Positions 20,451 to 31,625 of a stretch of 64,000 bases of DNA are shown here, piece by piece. Within the stretch, counting starts at the first letter, position 1. Every line of letters begins with the position of its first letter. Below the pieces are notes generated by a model. It was given only the letters and a program-made list of their open reading frames with translations. It had not been told where the DNA came from and ran no database searches. Source of the stretch: Anseranas semipalmata. Its lineage: Eukaryota; Chordata; Aves; Anseriformes; Anseranatidae. The stretch is from assembly GCA_013399115.1 (NCBI GenBank), contig VXAA01003937.1, forward strand, positions 134,077-198,076, in the 5' to 3' direction. Made by a program: the position numbers and the translations under genes.

Positions 20451-21770
20451 GGGTTGACTCTCATCACTGAGCTTGCCTTTCTGAATCAGCAGAGCGGATG
20501 TCACTCTAAAAGCATTGCCTTGTTCTTCGAGGCTGGGTAATCTCTCCTGAATGCAGGTCCCTATTCTCTCTTGGCACGTTTTCAAAGCCAAGCCGAGCAA
20601 ATGCAAGGTGACAAGAGAAATAAGAGCTTGTTTAGCAGGAAGAGGAGAACCGAGCCTGATCCGGGGCTGGCTGTCCCCACAGTACACTGAAATATCACAA
20701 AATTATGTTCCCGTTTTACACAGCCTTCAAGGTCAGCAGAAACTGGAGAGAAGGAGAAGCTCTGCCACCGCCGGGCTCTTCTCTGCCCGTGGGGCTGGCA
20801 GGGTGCGCGGGTGAGCCGGGGGAGACAGGCATACCGGCCCAGCTGAAGGCAGCCCGTGAGACACCGCAGGTTTTCTTGGCTTTCTGGTTTCCTTTAGGAA
20901 AGCCAGAGCTGGTCAAGACGTGCTGGAAGCTGTTGGCATGAAAAGGAGGGGGGTTCGTCTGGGGTCTGCTGCTTGCTCCTGGCTTTGCTCAGGTGGGTGG
21001 GACAGCAGGAGCAAGCACAGCGGGGTTTAGAGACGGGGTTTTGCTCTGTGCAGTTGCTGTGGCCGCCCTCGCTCAGAACAGTCGGATCATGCGTTCACTT
21101 CAAAAACAAGGGAAACGCCGCATGCCTTCCTGCTTTCAAAGAAAGTATTTGCTTGTGCTGAAGTCCTTGGTTAACGCACCGAGCGCTGCACGCTGGATGC
21201 TCTCCAGGCATCGCAGCCTTGCAGGCCAGCAGCACCCGTAACGCCGCGGGTCCTGGTGCGACGCAGGAGCAGTGGGTGGCTACTGCACGATGTGTTTGTG
21301 CGAGGGGGGACCGGCCCCAGGGATACCCCATCGTACTTCCACCCCCAAAGCAGCTTCCCGGCCCCAGTGATGGAGCAGCCGCTCTGGAGGTGGCCAAAAC
21401 CCCATTCCACAGAGCGTGAGTGGCTCCAGCTCTCCCCTGCATCTGCACCGCAGCGTGGGGGCTCAACGCCCTGTTACAGCACCTCTGGACGAGCTCCCCC
21501 CCTGCTCCAATTTGATACAGGCTGCTCGCATCTGATGGGAAAGCTGCTACGTTACGGGGGTCAAATTATGGGGCCCCCGCTCTGTCTCCTGCCTTCCAGT
21601 TTGTGCGCTCTGCCCATTGGAACAGCGGATCGATACCAGGACCTGGATGAGGACGTGGTATTTAAATCACTGGAGAGACAGCCTGCTTGGGAAATCAGTA
21701 AGTGAAGCACGAGAGATTGATTTTAAATAATTTTTAAGGCTGGGGACTTCAAGCTGTTGTCGATATTTCT

Positions 21771-21789
21771 GCATGAATAATGATAAGCA
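21771..21789 (+). repeat. 19-bp motif, copy 2 (GCATGAATAATGATAAGCA)
   Basis: It differs at one position from 13882-13900. A weaker relative, GATGAATAATCATAATG, lies at 36759-36775. This copy replaces the TAATTA core with a GATAA site. Confidence 0.5.
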
Positions 21790-22420
21790 CTGAGAGGGGG
21801 CAGCTGCGACTGAGGCCGTGCGCAGGTAATGCCCGGGGGTGGTCGGGGCGCAGGACGCGGTGCCGATCACGATGCCGGCGGTGGGAACGCGGCAGCGGTG
21901 ATGCCGGCACACCGACTGCCCTCCCGCAATGGCAGCACAGGGCCTGTCCTCACCAGCAAGCTGCTTATTGAGGCAGCGCTGATTTACAAGGACAAAAAAA
22001 AAAAAGAGAGGTTATGCTAGGAAATGATGAGCTGGGCAGATTTTACATCCCGTGGCTAAGTGGCACTGCTGATTTGTAGCAGCAGCAGGCTGGTCTTCCC
22101 GCTGCAGGAGGCTCCAGCAGGAGCATCCCGGGGGCACGGGCATGCAGTGCGGCCGGGCGAGCCCCAGCCTTTACGTCCCCTGGCAGGTGTCCCTGCGGCC
22201 GGAGGGGCCCTGGCTGCCCCTCCCGAGTGGCACCGGGGCATTTCGGCACCGGCTGCGGGCACTGCCGCTGTGCTGGGGCCAGCTCCTAAGTCAGCCAGGC
22301 CCTAATTTAAACATTTCCCGTTTCCATCTTCCTGGCCGGGACAGTGCCCGCTCTCACCTCGTCCTTGGTCCTGTGGCAACGCCTCCGAAACAATAACCAG
22401 GCGGTAGCTGGCACTCGCTC

Positions 22421-22790
22421 ATGTAACGTCTATTACCTTGGTCTCTGCAATCAAAAGCCATTTATAGTAAATGTGTTTGCTTTGTACTGAATTACTAACA
22501 ATGCTGCCAAGTACAACCACACCAGCTGTTAATTACAGTTTAGCTTTTATTACCAAAAAGTCTGCTCTGTTGATATGGAAAATGGGAATAAAAAGTCATT
22601 TAACCTATTGTGATGTGAAAATAAACGATGACTTGTTGGTTTAATTAAATAGTCTATTTATCTAGCCGTCAACGTGTTTGAACATACGCAGGATTACGAG
22701 CAGCATTACCCTGGCTTGTCTCCTGTTGTCTGCATAATCCGTGTTGTTTGAAGTGACAGTTACCTGCTAAATGGCCCATTGAACTCAACA
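22421..22790. promoter_or_regulatory. AT-rich candidate conserved non-coding element
   Basis: A uniform AT-rich, CpG-poor block rich in TAAT cores (GTTAATTACAG, GGTTTAATTAAATAG), set between GC-rich regions. No open frame of coding character. The regulatory role is inference from texture. Confidence 0.35.
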
Positions 22791-24195
22791 TGAATCTTTC
22801 AGCAGAAAAGTCCGATGCATCACCGTGCTGTTTGTTTGCTTTCCTTCCCTTCTACCCACCGAGGAGCCGCCGCCTCCTTTCCCACCACGCTCACACAATT
22901 ACTGCTGCGCGCAGTGAGGGGCATCGGTGTCAGCCCCTTTCATTGCACCGTGTGCGCACACGTTCTTCGCTTCCCAAGAACATCCCCGCCGGGCTCATTT
23001 TGGGATTTTGCTGCGTATTACACAGCAGAAGTAATACTGGGGTTTCCAGGAACCTGCACGCTCTTCAAAGCCTTCATCTCTTGCATGATGCTCTTTGTGA
23101 TAAAGCTGGTAAAGGAGATTCTCCATGCTCGGAGCTGATGTTCGTCATGTTTTGTGCCATTTGTTTGTGCCCAGCAGCTCTGTCTTGAGCGGTGTGTGGC
23201 TTTCTGAGAACAATATGGTGAACCTGGGTCTGGGTTGTGGTGAATCCAGCAGACTGGGAGTCTCAATGCATGGATTTCCAAATGGTGAGGCTTGAAGGGC
23301 AGGATGAGGGAGCAGGTTTGGTTAAAAGGAGCAGGTTTAGTGCTTCTCCTGGGGGTAAAAAAGAGGGTGAGGAGTTCTTTGTATGTTGAAGGGAAAAATT
23401 GATTTCAAGTCCCACAGGGAAATCCAGTGCTCAGAAGGTCGCTGAGGATTGCTTTAGTGCAGCTGGAGAGCCAGAAGCCCAGCACGGCGGCTCTGGAGAC
23501 AGCATGGCATCGCTGTGCTGGGATATTTAGCAAGACCCGAATGTAAATCCTGGTGTTTCCAGGGCACAGCTCTCAATTATGAAACAAGATGGGCAGCAAG
23601 GCAGCTCGTGCTAATGCGATTCAGATGATTCAGAAGCGGGCTCTGCGTTCAGCTGTCAGGCGGAGCACTGCGAGCCTCCCTGGAGGACGCAGCGCCTGGT
23701 TCTGGAGGGAGTTCAAGGATCTTCACTCATCTGTGGCAGAAATGGCTTTGTCATTGCTTCTCTTCCTTCTTCCCCTTGCAGAGTATTTCACCATCTGCCA
23801 AGGCTGGAGGAACGCTTTCCTGAGCGCCAGGCTGGGGAGCAGGGCAGCGTGGTCCCACCAGGGGGGTGGAAGACGCTCGGCTTTTTCTGTCTCAGCTGCC
23901 GGTTTAATGCGAGAGGGACCAACCAGGGCCACTGAGGAACGTGGGTTTTGTGTTTTGGGGATGTGGGGATTTCCTGACACGGGTCACGGGCTTCTGTCTG
24001 TCCTTCTCACCACACCTTCTCCCGTCCCTGCTTCCACATCAGGCTTCACCGTCCCGTGATGCTGCTGGGGACAGGCCCCATGCGCTGTAAGGGGGATGAT
24101 CCTCGCAGGCGCACGCTGTCATTCCAAAAGTGCCGATGCTTTGGCATGCCGCAGCTCTGCCGATGTTCGCTCACTGAAGCAGCTGAGCAGGTGCT

Positions 24196-24237
24196 GGTGC
24201 CACCTTTGCAGGTGCCGGTGCCACCTTTGCAGGTGCC
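24196..24237 (+). repeat. 21-bp tandem duplication
   Basis: Two identical consecutive copies of a 21-bp unit that begins GGTGCCACCTTTGCAGGTGC. This is a short tandem duplication in GC-rich DNA. Confidence 0.85.
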
Positions 24238-27184
24238 GTGGTGGCACGCGGTGCCAGCTGATGGGCGGGCAGAGCTGGAGCAGGGCCGGGGCACGCGGTG
24301 TTTGTGTGGGTTTGCAACGAGAAGCTGGCAGTTGGCAGCAATTACTCTTTGGACAGAAATTTGACTCAGCATTGCAACGTTGTCCTGTCCTGGGCAGCTG
24401 GGAGAGGAACCTGCCCGCCTTCGGGCTGGTGCCCCAGCGCTGCCGCCTCTCCCGAGCCGCCAGGGAAGCTTTGTGCCAGCCCTGCTCTGCCAATATCCCA
24501 TCAGCATTTCCAGCAGGTGTGGGTGTTGCTGCTCTGCTCCTTCCTTGCTGGAAACTGTGCCCAGCTGCTCTGCTGCTCCAGCCCCGGCTGGCCGGGTGCT
24601 CCCGCCCGGCACGGTGCGGCAGCGGGGCCGGGCCGGCTGCGCGATGCTCGTGGCAGCAGCAGCCTGAGGCTCCCTCTCGCTGCGCCCCAGCGGTCGCGGT
24701 GGCACGAAGCACACGCGCTGTGTGCAGAACTCCGTCGCCACGAGAGTGCTAAACTTGTCATGGCTGTTTACTTACGCTTTCGCACTGTTTGTGTAGTCAG
24801 AAGTCTCGATCTCATATTTATCTCCTCTTAAAACAGCTACAGTTTATAGTTTAAACACATTAATCATTTCCAAGCCTTTAAAGGGCTTTTAAGTGGAGAC
24901 ACTGGTTTTGTTTGCCTTTTAATTTTTATTTAAAGTCTCCCTTCCGAATCAGAAGGCAAGTGCTTTAAAGGACATTGAAGGAGCACGCTCTCAAACAAAC
25001 TGCAAGTCGGCGAGCCTTCCCCCATGCTAAAAGGAGCTGCAGCAACTCGTGCTCCGGACAGGCACCTCCGCACCGGGGCCAGTTTGCATCTTTTGGGAGG
25101 CGCGTTGCTGCAGAGTGCCCTCGGCCATGGGACCATTTGGGAGGGTGTGGGGTCCTCAGGGTGCCTCTCCACTTGGTGGGGCCGTGTGTCAGGCACAGGG
25201 AGTGATTTGCGCCCTGCAGCCAGCGTGGCCCCTTGGGGAGATGCGGTGGCATGGGTTTGTGTGGTCTGGCTGTGAGCGAGGTGCTAATGCAGTCAGTGGC
25301 TGCCTTGGCCGAGCTGCTCCAGGGCTTGCATTTAGGTTTCTATGGTCCCCAGGTCTTGTAAATCAGTCTTGTGGTCTTTTAGCTCCAGCTTAGAGATGAC
25401 CAGAAATGCTGGCACAGCACAGCCCAGCCGAGGAGAGAGACCTGTCGCTATCTGGGGTCTGCCTTGCTGCTCGGGTTACAACTCGCCCATGCTGCTCTCG
25501 CCCCGTCCGTGCAGCGGAGGCAGCAGGCACCATGACCAGCTGCACCAGCACTGCTCACGGCTGCGGGTTCTGAGCTCCAGACCTGTGCCAGGGTTTTCAG
25601 GAGGCAGCACGGGGCGTCCCGGCTCAGCCAGAGCGAGCGGCGCTGGCTCTCTCTCAGGGTGCTGCTGCAGCCCTGCTGGGGACACGGAGCTCGGGACACT
25701 TTTGGTAAATACTGGCACGCTTGTTTATTTTACAGGGAGGAAATTCTGCCAAAACTAAGAAAACTCATGCAGCATCCATTCCATATAGAAATAACGGCCA
25801 TTGTGAGGGACTAATTGCTTCAGGGCTTCGGTCAGGCGTGCAAAGCCTCTCGTTAGCAAGGGGCTGTGACCTCAATTCTGCATCCCGCTAAAACGCATGG
25901 AATAAGGCTGATGGTTTCTGGTCACCGCCCAGCAGCCAGGTGTCAGAGGAGGGGAATTGCCGGGTGGAGAGGCGGGATTTGGCAGGTTCCCTGTGCTCCC
26001 CCAGCTGCCCCGGGCTGTGCCAGGGTCAGGACGCTGGCGCAGGGCACTGCGCTTTGTCACCCGTCCTCGCTGGCACTGTGTGTCCAGAGCTCAGTGAGCA
26101 GAGGCCCCCTTGCCCCTGGGGTCAGGCCAAGCTGTTTCGGGCCGGCTGTGGCAGCGCATGGAAGGATTGCTTTGGCACTGTTTGCTCTCCTCTCTGGGCC
26201 ATCGCAGGAATTCAGACTCAGGGTTGTTAATCCAGCACCTTGTGCAAGCAAAAGCTGCAAGAACCAAGCAGAGAGAATGAGCTGCTTGTCCTGCACCTCC
26301 TGGACCATGGTGGCAGGCGCTCACCCAGCCAGGACGTTGTGCATCGTCCCTGCACATCGCATGCCCCGTCCCGTTAGGCACCTGGGCTCTCCGGTGCCCC
26401 GGGGCTGTGCATACATAAGGACACATTTTCCTCAAGACCCGCACTGCAGCCGGGGCGTGAGAGGCTCCTGCTTGCTCTGGGCATGGCAGCAGGACCCTCC
26501 TCACAGAGCTGCCTTCCCCCGCCGCTGAAGGTGGGTGTGCTGGAGCCTGTCCCTGTGCCATGCCGAGTTATTGTTGTTTTCCTTGGAGCCCCATCTAGGT
26601 GCTGCAAATGGATCCAGATGTGTAAATACTGAGCCCCGTCCGGACCTGCCAAGAAGCCCGGATGAAGCAAAGTTGCTGTAAAAGGATCTGCACTGGCAGG
26701 GGCCAAGATGGGCCTTCACATAACACCGTGGAAATCTGGTTTTACTTTATTTTCTCTTTGAGATGGATGAGAGCCTGATGCCACATCACCAGGGCTGGAG
26801 CGGAGATCCGAGGGAGCTTGCCAGGAGAGGCTGGGTGAACTCACATTTACCCACCAGTGACTTGGAAAAGGTGCCCGTGTCTGCGCTGGAGCATCTGCAG
26901 GGCTCCAAGTGTTAGCACAGCAGCGCTGAGCTTTGCTGGCCGTGCCCAGGTGCAGCTTTCCCAAAAACCTCTGTGAGGGTGCACTCGAACACGCAGGACG
27001 AGCAGACGCCCTGCCCGCCTGTGCTGCAGCTAGGGGAGAGCAGGGGGGCTGCCCTGGCCCCAGGGGTTTGGGGAGCTCCGTCTCTGAGCAGCTGGACATG
27101 CCAAGTCTGTCTCATTTGCAGCAGCCGGTGCCAAGTGGCACGTGAAGAGCCGACCGCATCTAAAGGACATCCCAAACGGAGCAA

Positions 27185-27206
27185 AATAAAGAAATAAAGA
27201 AATAAA
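27185..27206 (+). repeat. Three tandem AATAAA hexamers in an 8-bp repeat
   Basis: A GAAATAAA 8-bp repeat gives AATAAA at 27185, 27193 and 27201. It may be only a simple repeat. As a polyadenylation signal it would need an upstream transcript, which I cannot support. Confidence 0.6.
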
Positions 27207-27234
27207 CCCCACGTGCGTCTTATGCAAGGCCTGG

Positions 27235-27500
27235 AAGCGATAGCTGGGAATTGGCCTCAAACAAGCGGAGCCCAGCCGGGGGCAGCCCAGCGCTGCACGG
27301 GGAGCGCGGGGCGGAGGCGAGCGCGGGGACCTGCAGCTGCACAGCCCGGGGCCGCGGCGGGGCTCCAGCGCCAGGTCTGGCATTCCGGCGGGTCGTGCGG
27401 ACTTGACAAGCTCCCTCAAGGGCCATGGGTTCCCAAACCGGCACATTTATTACAGCGAGGCTGCAGTCACCCGGTGCGCGCGTCTGTGGGCGGCAGCCCT
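27235..27500. other. CpG-dense patch, candidate CpG island
   Basis: One of the densest CpG stretches in the window (for example GGAGCGCGGGGCGGAGGCGA and CCCGGGGCCGCGGCGGGGCT). It could mark an unannotated non-coding promoter or simply reflect high local GC. No TATA box or splice-consistent exon was identified. Confidence 0.35.
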
Positions 27501-30500
27501 GCTCCAGCACTTCGCGTTACGTAAAACCAAAACCAGACCCATTTGCCTCAGCGCTCTGAAATTTCCAGAGAGAACCAGATCCTGCTGAACCGAGGGACAA
27601 ACCCAGCAGAAACCCACAGTGTGGTTTGGCACAGCTCCTTCCACCTCAGATAGCCACGAGCAAATTTGGTTTAATTCCTTATTAAAAACATGATGGCTTG
27701 ATTATGCTTTCGCAAGAGCTTTTCTGCAATCGCTCGGTGTTCCGCAAGCATCGTGATCCGGGCTCTGAAGGATCGACTCACGTGAGTCCTGGAGCGGCTC
27801 GTGGTGTGAGAGGTGGGAGCAGGCTCTGCTCCCAGCGGCCGTGGCTCCATCCAGAAGGCATTGTGCGCGTGAGAAACCGAGAGCCGGTGCGTTCCTCCCA
27901 GGTGTTCCTTGTGGAAAAGTCCAGATTTTTCACCGTCCCGTTTCGTGCTTGAATTGTGTGATCAACTAAATCAACGCCCTCCTCGCTCAGCCCATAGGAC
28001 ATCCTCGGTGGTGCATCTCTTGTTGTTACAGGGGCCCGATGTTCTGCGCAAACCAAGGGGTCGCTGCCGTGGGTCATCGCATTGGAGGTCTGAACGGCAG
28101 CAGGACAGCAGCCGCAGCCCAGGGGAGGCACTTCTGCTCTGGGGCATCCTATAACCGGTTAGGAAAATACACACAGCCTTACTGCAAGCATCTCTTCCTT
28201 CCTGTCTCTCCTTGCAATTTGGGTAAGGCTATGGATACCTTTAATAACTGCCTCACTGTGCGCAGCTTTTCTCCAAAGCATTTGCAGTCTCCCCAGGTTT
28301 TGGCCTGCAATGTTATTAAGGCACTAGTGTAAGGCAAGGCACGGGGTAGTTTTGGGGATGAAGCCCATGGATGCTGGGAACAGCGGGGTGGGGAGGACAA
28401 GCAGGTACTGGGGGAGCAAGTGCATCCCCGTGCATCAGCCCCACGCTGAGCACTGTCCGACCTTTAGCGTGCTGGTGCTGGGAGGAGACGACGGGGTGCA
28501 TGCAGAGCAGGATGGGGACGGTGCGCGGGTGTGTGGCAGGAGTTGACTCCAGTTTCGATGCTCCAAAGGACGGGGGATGCTGCTTTTTGTTTTCCCCTAG
28601 TGAAGACTAAATGTATAAATATTTATATAAATTGTTATTATTTTAGTGGATAGATCCAGCTCTAAGTTCTGTTCTGAGGGCAAAAATCGTGCACCACCAG
28701 CCCCTCCCCCCNCAGCAGGGCCTACAGGAGCGCAGGGGCTGGGTCCTGCTCATCTCCAGCTGCCCGCCCGTAAGGACCCCCCCACAGCCTTCCTCTCCAC
28801 ATGGTTTTCTGTTTCTCCAAGCCAGAGCCCAGGAGGTGTCTTTGGAAATGCAGTCGGTGCCTGAGCAGGTGGAAGTGGCTTCATAAGCCTGTGTTTAATC
28901 TCCCCTTGCCCCCTCTGCCCTTTCTGCTTGGGGCTGGAGAAACCCCTCTGGGGGTGACACAGGTGACTTTCTGCTGGGGGAGCCCCCTGGGTCTGCGCCT
29001 GCCGGGCGATGCCGCACCAGGGACGGATCATCGCCTAATAGCATCGCTTAGCACCGAGGAAGCTGTCTACATCTTCCTACCGCTGTGCAAATATTAGCTA
29101 ATTAAGTGGCAGCAACCTTATCTAGAGGACACTTGTGATGGCGTTGCTCGTGGCCACAGCAGGTAACAGGGAGGATTAATTCCCAGCAGTCATTTGCAAA
29201 AAAAGAAAAGAAAAAAAAAAAGAAGAGGAGCGGTGTTTGAGCTGGTGAAGGCTTTTTAACAAAGGTTTTGTCACCAGCTTTTGTCGGAAGGAGGTTTTTG
29301 CTCCCATGACACCTCCGTGCCTGGCTGGTGGGATGGGGCTTCCAGGTGAAAGGCATTAAAGCTTGGAGGTCTGACAGCAACCGGGCTGGAGAATTGGCTG
29401 CAGCAGGGTTCCCCCAGGGGTAACGCATCCTTGTTCTATCGGCGAGCTGGATGTCTGCTCGCAGTGGTGCTTGTTATAAGCAATCCCACTACATGTTGTG
29501 GATTATTCCTGGTTGCTCACAAGCAGTGATCTTGCAAGCAATCCAAGAGGTTCAGATTTGCTTCCCAAAAACTTGCAGTGAGATTACTTGTGCTTTCCTG
29601 AAACAAACAAACAAACAAAAGTCTCCTGGCTGTGCAGTTTGCTGGGGAAGCTGGCAGCCCCGCGGTGCTCAGCACCCTCCGTTCACTGGCAGGCTGTAGT
29701 GTGCTAATGGTCTGCGTGCTCCTTGTTTTCTGTGCCTGGTAATTCAGGAGTCCCTCTTGCTTCCCTCATTAATTTCTAACGAATTCATCTTGTACCTTGC
29801 TGTAGAGATCAGTCCACCAAAAGCCTTTTTTCATATAACCATCGGAAACAAGTGAGGCTGGAGGTTAAATGTCAGATTTGCAGCTACGAGTTGTCCTCCA
29901 GGTTGTGCAGTGACGGGACCCACAGTCTTGCTCATATGGCTTTAACTGCAGAGAAAATCCATCAGTTTTGAGCAGCTAATGCTATGGTAGGCAGAAATAG
30001 TTTTCTTAGGAGGAAGTTTGGGCCTTTTTTTTTTTTTTTAATCTGCCGTTTAAAATTCCCATTGGCACTTTGTGCTAAGCCCAAGGCATTAAGGACAGCC
30101 TGGTGAGCGCAGCCTCACGCCTGGTGCCTCTCCTGCTACTCCAGCTCTGTGATTGTAACAAATGCTTTTTCCATAAGATGTCAGTGTGGCACAGGAGTTT
30201 AGATGCTTGTTTGTTGGTTGTGCAAGTAATCCATCATGGGGAAATGATGGAAAGCCATCTTCTGGACCATCACCAAGTTTCAGCTCATTTACAGCTCACA
30301 GCATTAATTTTTCCATTGGTGGAGAGGCAGAGGAATTGCTGTGCTGATCCAGGACCACGAAAAGATGATCACTCGCTTTCAGCGAGGTAAGGAAAAGCTG
30401 AGGAACCAGAAAATCAGCATGAGATGTGCCTGCCTGGCCGAGGTCTCCTCTCCCTGCCTCTGCCTTTTCAGCGCTTTCATCCGACTGATTCACACCCCAA

Positions 30501-31384
30501 AAAATCAAACCTTGAATGCTCTCTCTTCCTTTCTGTGCGCTTGAAACAATAAGCTGGAAGAACTCTTGGTATTGTAATAGTATTCTGTATATCTCCTGTG
30601 CAGCAGATATGATCAAAATGGGGAGCAAAAAATCCCCACCACACTGGTGATGCTTTTGGCTACCGTATGGCTTTAATGGTCCAGGAGGAAAGGAATGCAG
30701 GACGTCATGACCGCGGGCAAAGGAGGGTGTTTGGGCAATGCTTTCTGTGGCCCTTGCAGGGGATATGCTCTCCCTGAAGCCAGCATGCAGGGAGGGCAGA
30801 ATCTGGCCTTGCATCGGCCAGTGCCTGCTCCCAGCCATGTGCTCAGAGCCAGGTGCTTTGCTGGCTGAGCCGCTGTTAGCCCCAGAGGAAGAAATCAGCC
30901 TGATGATGAGAAATATACTCTTATTCTGGCAAACGAGAAAAGGCAGAGCTGAGAAAAACAGCCAGGGCTCAAAGCCACGAGCTCTAAGGAACAACCACAC
31001 AAGGCTGCGGCTGCAGCGCAGTGGGGAGTTTTATTTAACTCGGGGCTGCGCCGCGCTGCCATTGCACGAGAAGGTTCTCAAGATTTGGCTCCAAACGTGG
31101 GACCGAGCTGGCGAACAGGGCCCCGCGCCAGCAGCCCCCGCGCCCCAGCCCTGCGCGCTCCCGCTGCCCGGCGTGGGCTCGGGCGCAGCACGTGGCTGAG
31201 GCCAGGGCGGCCCTTGGGCTGCGGTTGTTATTAGGGACCGGGTCCAAAGGCCGCTGAGGCCGATGGAGAGGCTCCTGTTGACCTCATTAAGAGCTGGATC
31301 GATGCCTAATGGCCGACAAAGGGCTCTCCCACGCTGCACAGGCTGGGAGCAGCGCGCCCTGGCCCCGCTCTTCCAATGACTTCG

Positions 31385-31625
31385 GGGGCCCAGGGTATTT
31401 ATTTCCTCTCTGGGTAATGGGCATGCTTGGATAGTTCGGATATTGCGCAGTCCTCTTCCTTCTCTAGTTTCAACTCAGTATTTAAATCCACTAATATACA
31501 CAATAATCTGCATGTCTGGGATTAATATAATGTTATATGTTTCTTGAAAGCCTTTCTGATCCCGTAGTTAATTTAATCTTTTATTAACATTAACTAGCTC
31601 ATGTGGTGTCCAGCAAGCCTGGGGA
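31385..31625. promoter_or_regulatory. AT-rich candidate conserved non-coding element
   Basis: A CpG-poor AT-rich island following CpG-rich DNA, with repeated ATTAA cores such as GGGATTAATATAATG and TTAATTTAATCTTTTATTAA. The assignment rests on texture only. Confidence 0.35.

Larger units (their letters stand above)
18601..22420. other. Intergenic DNA with AT-rich 18.8-20.4 kb and GC-rich 20.7-22.3 kb
   Basis: The AT-rich part (especially 19900-20380) has the even texture of conserved non-coding DNA. The GC-rich part includes a very CpG-dense stretch at about 21815-21925. A pyrimidine tract lies at 20412-20450. No protein-coding gene recognised. Confidence 0.45.
22791..31380. other. GC-rich intergenic DNA, no gene seen
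   Basis: Long open frames on both strands overlap each other and lack recognisable domains, including the 231-codon minus frame at 24046-24741 and the 234-codon minus frame at 30296-31000. Small features inside are a 21-bp tandem duplication (24196-24237), a CpG-dense patch (27235-27500), an unknown base (28712), an A/G-rich run (29198-29230) and a CAAA run (29600-29620). Confidence 0.45.

Noticed and set aside
24046..24741. 231- and 218-codon open frames on opposite strands
   Set aside because: Both are compositionally biased (Cys/Arg/Ala/Pro), mutually overlapping and unrecognised, with a tandem duplication inside.
30296..31000. 234-codon minus-strand open frame
   Set aside because: No recognisable domain and no splice or promoter context; consistent with chance in GC-rich DNA.
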